Position numbers and translations under genes: made by a program. A stretch of DNA of 64,000 bases from Acetobacter thailandicus (GTDB lineage Bacteria > Pseudomonadota > Alphaproteobacteria > Acetobacterales > Acetobacteraceae), in contig NZ_WOSV01000007.1 in NCBI RefSeq assembly GCF_011516655.1, forward strand, positions 93,639-157,638. Direction: 5' to 3'. Below the pieces are notes generated by a model that saw nothing but the letters and a program-made list of their open reading frames with translations, was not told the DNA's origin and searched no databases. This document shows positions 45,826 through 54,272 of this stretch, piece by piece. Every line of letters starts with the position of its first letter. The stretch's first letter is position 1.

Positions 45826-48447
45826 ATGTCTTCCCCTTCTGCCGCTACAGCTTCTGATACCCCTCCCATTTCACCTTCGTCACAAACAACAACAACCGGA
45901 AAAGCTACTGGCGGAAAGGCCATGCCTCTCGATGCTGCCGGTATCACACAAAAAATCATTGAAATGAAAAGTACACCGCAGGGACTAACTGCGGATGAAG
46001 CAAAACAACGCCTTGCGACAGACGGCCCTAACGTCATTCAGGCACATGAAGAAAGCCGCTGGAAAAAGCTGCTAAGCTACTTCTGGGGGCCTATCCCGTG
46101 GATGATTGAAATTGCAGTTGTGATTTCTTTTTTCCGCCATGACTGGCCTGATTTTTTTGTTATTGCCGGTTTGCTGATCTACAATGCGTCAGTTGGTTTC
46201 TGGCAGGATAACAAAGCCGCCAACGCTCTTGCTGCTCTGAAAAAAGGGCTTGCTCTTAAAGCATCAGTCTGCCGGGGCGGAGAATGGATTACAGTTGACG
46301 CGGCTGATCTTGTCCCTGGAGATCTGGTAAAAGTCAACGCAGGGGAAATTATTCCGGCTGATCTGCTGCTCACTAACGGCGCTTATCTGTCAGTTGATCA
46401 GGCTGCTCTGACCGGTGAGTCTCTCCCTGTTTCCAAGAAAGAAGGCGACAGCGCTTATTCGGGCTCAATTGCTCGTCAGGGCAGCATGAGTGGTATTATT
46501 ACAGCAACAGGCAATAACACTTTTTTTGGTCGTACAGCCCGTCTGGTTGCTTCAGCAGGCAGCAAATCGCATGCAGAGCAAGCTGTTCTGCGCATTGGCG
46601 ATTTTCTTATTCTGCTTGCAGCGGCACTTGCTCTTATTCTGGTCGGTGCCCGACTATGCCACGATCTGGCCAGTGGTACTGGCTGGCACTGGAGCGAAGC
46701 AGGAGCCATTGCTCAGTTCGTACTGGTACTACTGGTAGCTTCAGTGCCAGTCGCCATGCCCGCGGTTATGTCTGTCACAATGGCTCTGGGAGCACTGGCA
46801 CTTTCGCGGCAAAAAGCCATTGTTTCACGTCTTTCTGCCATTGAAGAACTCGCTGGGGTTGATGTCCTGTGCTCCGACAAAACGGGCACTCTGACTCAAA
46901 ACAAACTGACGCTTCAGGCACCTATTCCCTTTGGTTCTGCTCAGCCAGATTCTCTGATCATCGCAGCTGCTCTGGCCACACAGAACAACAGCACAGATGC
47001 TATTGACCAGGCTATTCTGAAAGCTCTGCCTTCAGCCGATGCATTAAACGGCTACAAACAAACTGACTTTGTGCCTTTCGACCCGGTTAATAAAAAAACG
47101 GTCGGTATTGTTCAGGGGCCTGATGATCAGACAATACACTATGCCAAGGGTGCGCCTCAGGTTATTGCCAGGCTGTGCGGGATTAGTGAAGATGCAACAG
47201 ACGAACAGGATACGGCCTATTTTGGAAAAGTTGCAGAGCTGGCAAGCCATGGTACCCGTGCACTGGGTGTAGCCACATCAAAAGATGCCGGAAAAACATG
47301 GCAGCTGTCAGGGCTGCTACCAATGCTTGACCCACCCCGCCCTGATGCAGCACAGACCATAGCTAAGTCAAAACAGCTTGGTCTGTCAGTTAAAATGGTA
47401 ACAGGTGATGATGTTGCCATTGGTGCTGAAATCTCACATCAGCTCGGCCTTGGTGAACATTTGATAAAAGCAACAGACATTTTTGCAAAAGGCACTGATC
47501 CTGATAAAATTCCATTAGATGTTGCGCATGCTGTTGAAAACGCAGATGGTTTTGGTCGGGTCTTCCCTGAACATAAATTTGAAATTGTCAAAGCACTGCA
47601 GGAGCTGGGGCACATTGTTGCTATGACAGGTGACGGTGTAAACGATGCCCCGGCTCTCAAACAGGCTGACTGTGGCGTTGCTGTTAGTGGCGCAACTGAT
47701 GCCGCCCGCTCTGCTGCGGCTCTGGTGTTAACCGCTCCTGGGCTATCAACTATTGTTAATGCCATTGTCGAGGCACGCGCTATTTTCGAGCGTATTACAT
47801 CTTATGTTTACTACCGTATAGCAATGACAATCGACATTATGTTCCTGGTCGTTATTGCCTACCTTGCATTTGGTTTTCAGCCTCTTACAGCCATTATGAT
47901 CGTGGTGCTGGCTCTCCTTGATGATATCCCGATTATGACAATCGCTTACGATCACGTTAAAGCCAGCCCGTTACCGGTACGATGGAATATGCACCGGATT
48001 ATCTCCTTTTCATCCGTCATGGGTATTGCCGCTCTGGCTCAGAGTTTTGGTTTACTTCTTATCGGCATATGGTGGATGCATACGCCTGCTCTGATGTCGT
48101 TTATCCCGCTTAATCCTCTGCTGCTGCAGACAATGATCTTCCTTCAGCTGGCCGCTGGCGGACATCTCCTCCTGTTTGTCGTGCGCACCAAGGGTACGCT
48201 TTTTCGTCCTCCCTACCCAAGTCTGCCGCTTTTATTAGCTGTTACCGGCACACAGATTGTTGCAGTTTTACTCTGCCTTTTTGGCATTCTTGTTCCTGCT
48301 CTTCCATGGCAGATGGTTGTAATTGTCTGGATTTATGTTCTGATCTGGATGGTCATCCTTGACGGCATTAAACTTCTTACAAACGCTATTTATGCGCGCC
48401 GTGAAAAGAAAAGTTCTGAACTCACCACACATATTCTCCATCGCTAA
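45826..48447 (+). CDS. Plasma-membrane-type proton-translocating P-type ATPase
   Basis: 873 residues from the ATG at 45826, with CGGAG 6 bases upstream. An N-terminal Ser/Thr/Pro-rich stretch of about 35 residues is followed by TPQGLTADEAKQRLATDGPN, the TGES actuator motif, phosphorylated D351 in CSDKTGTLTQNK, the nucleotide domain and the hinge TGDGVNDAPALKQAD. The helix segment VASVPVAMPAVMSVT and the overall pattern fit type IIIA H+-ATPases. Such pumps export protons using ATP and may help survival in acid. The upstream flank is AT-rich; PPK2 and an anion permease follow. Confidence 0.92.
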   Translation: MSSPSAATASDTPPISPSSQTTTTGKATGGKAMPLDAAGITQKIIEMKSTPQGLTADEAKQRLATDGPNVIQAHEESRWKKLLSYFWGPIPWMIEIAVVISFFRHDWPDFFVIAGLLIYNASVGFWQDNKAANALAALKKGLALKASVCRGGEWITVDAADLVPGDLVKVNAGEIIPADLLLTNGAYLSVDQAALTGESLPVSKKEGDSAYSGSIARQGSMSGIITATGNNTFFGRTARLVASAGSKSHAEQAVLRIGDFLILLAAALALILVGARLCHDLASGTGWHWSEAGAIAQFVLVLLVASVPVAMPAVMSVTMALGALALSRQKAIVSRLSAIEELAGVDVLCSDKTGTLTQNKLTLQAPIPFGSAQPDSLIIAAALATQNNSTDAIDQAILKALPSADALNGYKQTDFVPFDPVNKKTVGIVQGPDDQTIHYAKGAPQVIARLCGISEDATDEQDTAYFGKVAELASHGTRALGVATSKDAGKTWQLSGLLPMLDPPRPDAAQTIAKSKQLGLSVKMVTGDDVAIGAEISHQLGLGEHLIKATDIFAKGTDPDKIPLDVAHAVENADGFGRVFPEHKFEIVKALQELGHIVAMTGDGVNDAPALKQADCGVAVSGATDAARSAAALVLTAPGLSTIVNAIVEARAIFERITSYVYYRIAMTIDIMFLVVIAYLAFGFQPLTAIMIVVLALLDDIPIMTIAYDHVKASPLPVRWNMHRIISFSSVMGIAALAQSFGLLLIGIWWMHTPALMSFIPLNPLLLQTMIFLQLAAGGHLLLFVVRTKGTLFRPPYPSLPLLLAVTGTQIVAVLLCLFGILVPALPWQMVVIVWIYVLIWMVILDGIKLLTNAIYARREKKSSELTTHILHR

Positions 48448-48473
48448 ATCACTGTTTATGAAAGTAGCCCGTT

Positions 48474-49310
48474 ATGGATCTTCGTAAAAAACTGATTGTA
48501 AAACCAGGGTCTTCACTAAAACTAAAAGATATTGATGCATCTTTTCATGGTAATTATAAATCCAAGGAAGATGCAATTAAAGACCTTGAGAAAAATCGCA
48601 ATAGTATGGGAGAACTTCAGCAAAAACTTTATGGAGAAAAAAAGCACGCTTTACTTATTGTTTTACAGGGCATTGACGCTGCAGGCAAAGACGGTGTTTG
48701 CTGGCATGTCATGCAGTCAATGAATCCACAGGGAACATTTGTAAAAGGATTTAAACAACCAACTGAAATCGAAAAACGACATGATTTTCTCTGGCGTATT
48801 CATCCTTTTACACCAGGGCTTGGTCAGGTCATTGTTTTTAACCGTTCTCACTATGAAGATGTACTTGTCGTGCGTGTGCACGACCTTGTGCCCAAAGAGG
48901 TCTGGTCAAAACGCTATGAATTAATCAATGACTTTGAAAAAATGCTTTCATCGAACAACGTCACAATTCTGAAATTCTTTCTTTATATCACCCCTGAAGA
49001 GCAGCTTAAACGTTTTCGCAAGCGCCTGGATGACCCTTCCCGCCAGTGGAAAATCAGTGATGCTGATTATAAAGAACGTGCTTTCTGGGATGAATATACA
49101 GCAGCCTATGAGGACATGCTTAACAAATGTTCAACTGAACAGGCTCCCTGGTATGTTATCCCCTCTAACCACAAATGGTTTCGCAATGTCGCAATTTCAC
49201 AAATCATTGCAGACACCCTGACAGATATGCATCTGCAGCTTCCTGCCCCGACCGTCGATATTGAAGAGATAAGAAAGCTTTACCATAAAGCCAAACAAGA
49301 TAAAGAATAA
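48474..49310 (+). CDS. ppk2: Polyphosphate kinase 2
   Basis: 278 residues. Walker A is G66-G74 (GIDAAGKDG), Walker B is FNRSHYEDV about 122-130, and the lid segment is around DPSRQWKISDADYKER. PPK2 enzymes move phosphate between polyphosphate and nucleotides, often making ADP or ATP from polyphosphate. It starts 26 bases after the proton ATPase, so co-transcription is likely. Polyphosphate-driven ATP supply to the pump under acid or energy stress is an inference. The PPK2 class (AMP- or ADP-preferring) is not assigned. Confidence 0.93.
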   Translation: MDLRKKLIVKPGSSLKLKDIDASFHGNYKSKEDAIKDLEKNRNSMGELQQKLYGEKKHALLIVLQGIDAAGKDGVCWHVMQSMNPQGTFVKGFKQPTEIEKRHDFLWRIHPFTPGLGQVIVFNRSHYEDVLVVRVHDLVPKEVWSKRYELINDFEKMLSSNNVTILKFFLYITPEEQLKRFRKRLDDPSRQWKISDADYKERAFWDEYTAAYEDMLNKCSTEQAPWYVIPSNHKWFRNVAISQIIADTLTDMHLQLPAPTVDIEEIRKLYHKAKQDKE

Positions 49311-49321
49311 CTCTCTTATGT

Positions 49322-49345
49322 TTGCGTGCTCACCTGAGCACGCAA
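49322..49345. terminator. Hairpin between ppk2 and the permease gene
   Basis: A perfect 9-bp stem TTGCGTGCT/AGCACGCAA with loop CACCTG lies 11 bases after the ppk2 stop. No U-tract follows, so it may stabilise the 3' end or be a partial terminator. Confidence 0.5.
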
Positions 49346-49370
49346 TGCTACAATCAGGGCGCCTGTATTA

Positions 49371-50612
49371 ATGGATACTACCTTATTTTTCTTTCTGATG
49401 GTTTACGTTGCTATGGGCCTGGGCAAGCTGCCCGGCTTTAATGTAGACCGTACAGGGGCCGCACTGATTGGCGCCATGGCTATGATGGCTACCGGCTGCA
49501 TCAGCCCTGAAGAGGCCTGGATTGCTGTTGATTATCGTACCATTGGCATGCTGTTCGGCCTTATGGTTGTATCTGGCGCTTTCACGGAATCCGGCTTTTA
49601 TGCATGGACTGCTCAAAAAGTAGCGACTTTATCGGTTGGCCCTGCTGCTCTGCTCGCTGTGTTTGTTGCTGCAGGAGGCGGTCTCTCTGCCGTGTTAACA
49701 AATGATGTTGTCGTTGTTGCCATGACCCCGCTACTGGTTTCTGTTACGTTAACCCGCGGCCTGAACCCGGTACCTTTTTTGCTTGGTTTTTGTTTTGCCG
49801 CAAACACAGGGTCTGCAGGCACATTAATCGGCAGCCCGCAAAATATGATTGCAGCCCAGGAACTGAATATATCCTTTACTGGTTTTCTGTCCGTCGCCGG
49901 GTTACCTGCTTTGGTGTCTTTACCCATTGTGTGGGGTATCCTGGCATGGCTCTACCGGGGTAAATGGACACTACCCGCCTCTGAAACACAACTGCTGCTA
50001 CCTGCGCAATCAGAAACGGCTGTTGTGCTTAATGTTCCTGAAACCTGCAAAGCAGCCTTTATCACTATTGCCGTTATTACCGCCTTTGTACTGGGCGTAT
50101 GGTCAAAAGAACTGGTTGCCCTGACAGCAGCAGCTATTTTGCTTCTTAACCGCAAAATTTCCTCAAAAGATGTCCTTAAACAGGTTGATGCTAATCTGCT
50201 TTTGCTTATTTCTGGCTTATTCATTGTAAACGCAGGCCTGAGCAAAACACATCTGCCGCAGCACCTGCTTCATGAACTCAATAACTGGGGTATCGACCTG
50301 AGCAACCCTCTGGCCTTATTCGCCACCAGTGCCGGGCTGAGCAATATAATCGGCAATAACCCAACAGTAATGCTGCTCGTGCCCTTTTTACAATCTGCTC
50401 ATAATGCCAATGCGATAGGAGCAGCCCTGGCTCTCGGCACAGGGTTTTTCAGCAACCTGATTATTTTTGGTAGCCTGGCAGGTATTATCGTTGTTGAGCA
50501 GGCTGCCCGCTTTGGTGTTAAAATATCATTCGGCACATTTATGCGGGCAGGCACTCCGGTCTCACTCGCCTGTATGGCAATGGCTGCACTCTGGATTATT
50601 TTTCTTCAGTAG
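49371..50612 (+). CDS. Ion/anion permease of the ArsB/NhaD (IT) superfamily
   Basis: 413 residues with about 11 membrane helices and two internally related halves. Re-entrant-loop motifs are LTNDVVVVAMTPLL with NTGSAGTLIGSPQNM in the first half and SNIIGNNPTVMLLVPFL in the second. The fold covers arsenite, sodium, citrate and sulfate carriers; the substrate cannot be told here. It lies 60 bases after ppk2 in the same direction. Confidence 0.82.
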   Translation: MDTTLFFFLMVYVAMGLGKLPGFNVDRTGAALIGAMAMMATGCISPEEAWIAVDYRTIGMLFGLMVVSGAFTESGFYAWTAQKVATLSVGPAALLAVFVAAGGGLSAVLTNDVVVVAMTPLLVSVTLTRGLNPVPFLLGFCFAANTGSAGTLIGSPQNMIAAQELNISFTGFLSVAGLPALVSLPIVWGILAWLYRGKWTLPASETQLLLPAQSETAVVLNVPETCKAAFITIAVITAFVLGVWSKELVALTAAAILLLNRKISSKDVLKQVDANLLLLISGLFIVNAGLSKTHLPQHLLHELNNWGIDLSNPLALFATSAGLSNIIGNNPTVMLLVPFLQSAHNANAIGAALALGTGFFSNLIIFGSLAGIIVVEQAARFGVKISFGTFMRAGTPVSLACMAMAALWIIFLQ

Positions 50613-50935
50613 TACAATGCACGAACAATGACACGTGGAAAAACTGTATCCAAAAGTATATTTATCGTTCCCGCACCTGCAATAACAAGGCGTATTTATT
50701 GATTTTTTATGATTGAACAAAAAAAACCGTTTCTCTTGTCATGTGTTCTTCACAAAACAGTCACACAACTCCTGGTAAACACAAGCTAAAGAACAACCGG
50801 TTTATATAATGCTCTGTCAGTCAGGGCATAGCATACATTAAAGATGTGGCCGTTGCCTGATATTCAGGGGACGGTATTTTTTATAGTGCTGCAACACCCG
50901 AAGCCGGAAAGCAAAACACGAAAGGTGACGTAACA
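50613..50935. other. Intergenic region before the phosphoesterase gene
   Basis: About 320 bases. No credible gene or strong hairpin was seen. It presumably holds the promoter of the phosphoesterase gene, but no convincing -35/-10 pair stands out. Confidence 0.4.
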
Positions 50936-52627
50936 GTGTTCGCCAGGTCTACGAAAGTCGCATTCTCGGCTTTTTTGTCTTTTTTTGTCTGTATGCCTGC
51001 GATGAGTAGCGCAGCAGGAATCGCTGCTTCAGGAGCCGGGCACATGCCGGCCTCGCGTTTTGCAACAAAAACGCCAATCAAACATCTGGTCATTATTTAC
51101 CAGGAAAACGTGTCGTTCGACCATTATTTTGCAACGTATCCTAAGGCAACAAACCCATCGGGAGAGCCATCTTTTACAGCTGCATCCGGTACACCTCAGG
51201 TAAATAACCTGCAAACAGCACATCTGCTCGATACGAACCCGAACACGAATACAGCCAATGGCTCGGGGGCCGGTCTCCCATTCCGTCTCGACCGCACGCA
51301 GGCTGCAACCGCTGACCAGAATCACGCTTATACAGCCGAGCAGAATGCCACGCATAATGGCGCTATGGATCTGTTCCCTAAATATACAGGTAATGGCATA
51401 TCAGGTGGTGTTGGCGCATTTGGTACAGAAGGTCAGGTGCTGGGATATTTTGATGGTAATACCGTTACTGCTTACTGGAATTACGCTCAGAACTTTGCGA
51501 TGAGTGACAACAGCTATACAGACACGTATGGTCCGTCAACGCCAGGTGCACTTGAGATTGTCAGTGGCCAGACAAACGGCATTAACACTATTGCCGGTGC
51601 GAAGACATCATCAGCCATCATTAATGACGGTCAGGGTGGCTACACCATGATCAATGACGTTGACCCGGCTTATGACGTCTGCTCCTCTCACACATACACT
51701 GTGATGATGGAAAATTCCAAAAATATTGGTGATCTGCTCAATACAAAAAACATCCCATGGGGTGGTTTTATGGGCGGTTTTGATCTGTCAAAGGTCAATA
51801 CTGACGGCACGACAGGCTGTCAGCGCCAGACATATTCTGAAGTTGTTTCACAAGATGTAGCTGATTACATCCCTCATCATAACTGGTTTCAGTATTTTGC
51901 CAGCACATCTAACCCTCAACATACCCGCCCGTCTTCAATTAAGGCCGTAGGTTACAGCACTATGCTGAATTCGACAGCTGCTGAACCCGCCAATCATGAG
52001 TATGACCTGAACGACTTTTACAGTGCTTTGAATGCCGGTAACTTCCCTGCTGTGTCATATATTAAGATGCCAGCCTATCAGGATGGTCATGCAGGATATT
52101 CAAATCCTCTTGATGAGCAAGAAGGTGTTGTAAAACTGGTTAATTTTGTTCAGCTGCAGCCTGAATGGAACAGCACCGCTATTATTATCGCATATGATGA
52201 TTCAGACGGCTGGTACGACCACCAGTATACAAAACCACAGCATGGTTCATTTGATGCAACAGCTGACCAGCTCAATGGTAGCGGTGTATGTGGTACAACT
52301 GACAACCAGCCTGTGGGTGTTAGCGGCAAACCAGTTAATGGCCGTTGTGGTCCTGGCACGCGTACACCTTTTATCGTTATTTCACCTTTTACGAAACAGA
52401 ACACAGTGAGTCATACTCTTGTGACCCAGGCCTCAGTCGTGCGCTTTATTGAAGATAACTGGCTCGATGGTGCTCGTCTGGGTAGTGGCTCTTTTGATAA
52501 AAATGCTGCCAGCATTGATGATCTGTTTAATTTTACACATGCGCGCTCCGGCCAGCTTCAGCTTGATCCGAAAACTGGTTCGGTTGTTACTAATACAGTA
52601 AGCAAAACAAAATATCGAAAAATATAA
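50936..52627 (+). CDS. Secreted phosphoesterase (acid phosphatase/phospholipase C family)
   Basis: 563 residues from a GTG with AGGTGA 7 bases upstream. The signal peptide is FSAFLSFFVCMPAMSSAAG. The phosphoesterase family segment IKHLVIIYQENVSFDHYFATYP carries the expected E-N-x-S-F-D-H catalytic/metal motif, and FSPFTK-like ISPFTKQNTVSHTLV and IIAYDDSDGWYDHQ match the C-terminal metal site. Members hydrolyse phosphomonoesters or phospholipids in the periplasm or outside the cell. It is monocistronic and ends at a bidirectional terminator. Confidence 0.9.
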   Translation: MFARSTKVAFSAFLSFFVCMPAMSSAAGIAASGAGHMPASRFATKTPIKHLVIIYQENVSFDHYFATYPKATNPSGEPSFTAASGTPQVNNLQTAHLLDTNPNTNTANGSGAGLPFRLDRTQAATADQNHAYTAEQNATHNGAMDLFPKYTGNGISGGVGAFGTEGQVLGYFDGNTVTAYWNYAQNFAMSDNSYTDTYGPSTPGALEIVSGQTNGINTIAGAKTSSAIINDGQGGYTMINDVDPAYDVCSSHTYTVMMENSKNIGDLLNTKNIPWGGFMGGFDLSKVNTDGTTGCQRQTYSEVVSQDVADYIPHHNWFQYFASTSNPQHTRPSSIKAVGYSTMLNSTAAEPANHEYDLNDFYSALNAGNFPAVSYIKMPAYQDGHAGYSNPLDEQEGVVKLVNFVQLQPEWNSTAIIIAYDDSDGWYDHQYTKPQHGSFDATADQLNGSGVCGTTDNQPVGVSGKPVNGRCGPGTRTPFIVISPFTKQNTVSHTLVTQASVVRFIEDNWLDGARLGSGSFDKNAASIDDLFNFTHARSGQLQLDPKTGSVVTNTVSKTKYRKI

Positions 52628-52705
52628 CGGAGCGCCGCCTTAAATTTCTGTAAATTTTTGTGACGTTACAACTATTCTGCATGAAGCCATTTATAACTCA
52701 TGAAC

Positions 52706-52740
52706 AAAAAAGGTCTAATGGTTTCAGTCAGGCCTTTTTT
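52706..52740. terminator. Bidirectional terminator between the phosphoesterase and peroxidase genes
   Basis: An 11-bp stem AAAAAAGGTCT/AGGCCTTTTTT (one G-U pair) with A-run and T-run arms serves both convergent genes. Confidence 0.9.
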
Positions 52741-52745
52741 AAACT

Positions 52746-54128
52746 TTATTTTTTATAATTATCATTTTCATCAGACCATCCATCCGTTAATGTTTTTAAA
52801 AATGCAATAATCGCTTTACGTTCAGAGCGACTTAAAGCAGGTACATCGCCAGGTTTGCGGTTAAATGGCGCATCTGTTCTATCAACATTGCTCTTATAGA
52901 CCTGTGGCAAATCATTATATAACTGCGCTTTTCCGCGGGTATCTTCAGGGTAAAAACGCTGAGGTTCAATATCTCTGAGGACATAAAAATCAAGAACATC
53001 CTCAAGCGAGTGAAAAATACCATTATGAAAAAATGTTTGTCGTGTTGAAGTATTTCTTAGAGTTGGCGTCGCAAACATTCCACAGTAAGGAGCAAGATTT
53101 TTGCGTCCGTCAGGCTTCTGATCACAAACACCCAGGTCATAATATGACGGATTTTTATTACGTTGCAGTGCCATATTGCGAGGGGCTGCCAGTGCTTCAT
53201 ACTGATGATCAGTAAAAAGTGGTGGCAAACCATCTCTTTTTACTGTATCCACATGGCATGCTGCGCAATTCCCTTTAGCTGGATCATTAAATAAAACATA
53301 TCCTTTACTTTCTTCAGGGGTAAAATGTGCTTTACCCTGAAGCCAGAAATCAAACTTACTTGAGTAAGGGTGGAATGCCTGATTTTCAATCTGATACCGC
53401 GCAAGTGCAAACAGCCCTTCAGCAAGCAGAAAATCAGAAGATTTCTGACCACGCACCCCGGCAAGTTCACGTAAAGGCGCCGCATAATCTGCTGTCTGAA
53501 GACGCTTAATAACCTGATCTTTATTCGCAGCCATTTCATCAGGATCAAACATTGGTCCGCGCGCCTGTTGCAGCAATGTATCAGCCCGCCCGTCGAGAAA
53601 AAGCCCGCCCTGCGGGACAAGATTAGCCGCTGACGAGGCTGTGTTAACTGCACTTTTGGCTGCATGTGCTGTAACTGTAGCTGGCACAGCAACAGCAGGC
53701 ACGACATCATCAGCCACAGCATCATCCGGCCCGATACTAAAAGGAGGCTGACGTTCAAGATAAGTCAGACCAGGTATCTCACGTCGTCCCTGCCGGTCTG
53801 CATTTCTGCCACCAAGAAAAACCGGCGCTGTACCAGCTGGCCCATAATGAAGGGAAGGCTCATGACAGGATGCACAGGAGAAATGTCCTGATCCTGACAA
53901 AGCCTGATCAAAAAACATTGCCTTCCCTACCCGTGCCATCGCCGACAAAGAAGACGCTGTATGCAGGCGAATATGGCGAGGACAAGGGTTACTGCCATCA
54001 GATGCAGGGTTGCAGACTGCCGCAACTGATACCGTCTGAGCCCGGCCAGATGGAACGCCACTTAAGGTAAAAGCCAGAGCCGGAACCGTTATACGAAAAG
54101 AGGCTTTAAAAAAATCAATACACCACAC
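52746..54128 (-). CDS. Di-haem cytochrome c peroxidase/MauG-family protein
   Basis: 460 residues from a GTG with AAGG 6 bases upstream. An export signal ending near SGRA is followed by two c-type haem sites, CASCH and CAACH. GGLFLDGRADTLLQQARGP and FATPTLRNTSTRQTFFHNG are family motifs near the second haem. An Ala/Val-rich insertion (AVADDVVPAVAVPATVTAHA) lies before the first of these. Periplasmic enzymes of this family reduce peroxide or oxidise protein residues; MauG relatives also partner TonB receptors in copper uptake loci. It is downstream of a TonB receptor gene (144 bases). Confidence 0.9.
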   Translation of the reverse strand: MWCIDFFKASFRITVPALAFTLSGVPSGRAQTVSVAAVCNPASDGSNPCPRHIRLHTASSLSAMARVGKAMFFDQALSGSGHFSCASCHEPSLHYGPAGTAPVFLGGRNADRQGRREIPGLTYLERQPPFSIGPDDAVADDVVPAVAVPATVTAHAAKSAVNTASSAANLVPQGGLFLDGRADTLLQQARGPMFDPDEMAANKDQVIKRLQTADYAAPLRELAGVRGQKSSDFLLAEGLFALARYQIENQAFHPYSSKFDFWLQGKAHFTPEESKGYVLFNDPAKGNCAACHVDTVKRDGLPPLFTDHQYEALAAPRNMALQRNKNPSYYDLGVCDQKPDGRKNLAPYCGMFATPTLRNTSTRQTFFHNGIFHSLEDVLDFYVLRDIEPQRFYPEDTRGKAQLYNDLPQVYKSNVDRTDAPFNRKPGDVPALSRSERKAIIAFLKTLTDGWSDENDNYKK

Positions 54129-54272
54129 ACGTTAAGCCTTAATGAGAGACACCGGCCTCATATCACCTCTTATACTACCGTTTTATTATTTTTTTATGAA
54201 AACGACACGACTGCCCTGAAAAAATATTTTAAGAGCTAACAACATGTTTTATATACGCCAGAAACAGCCCGC

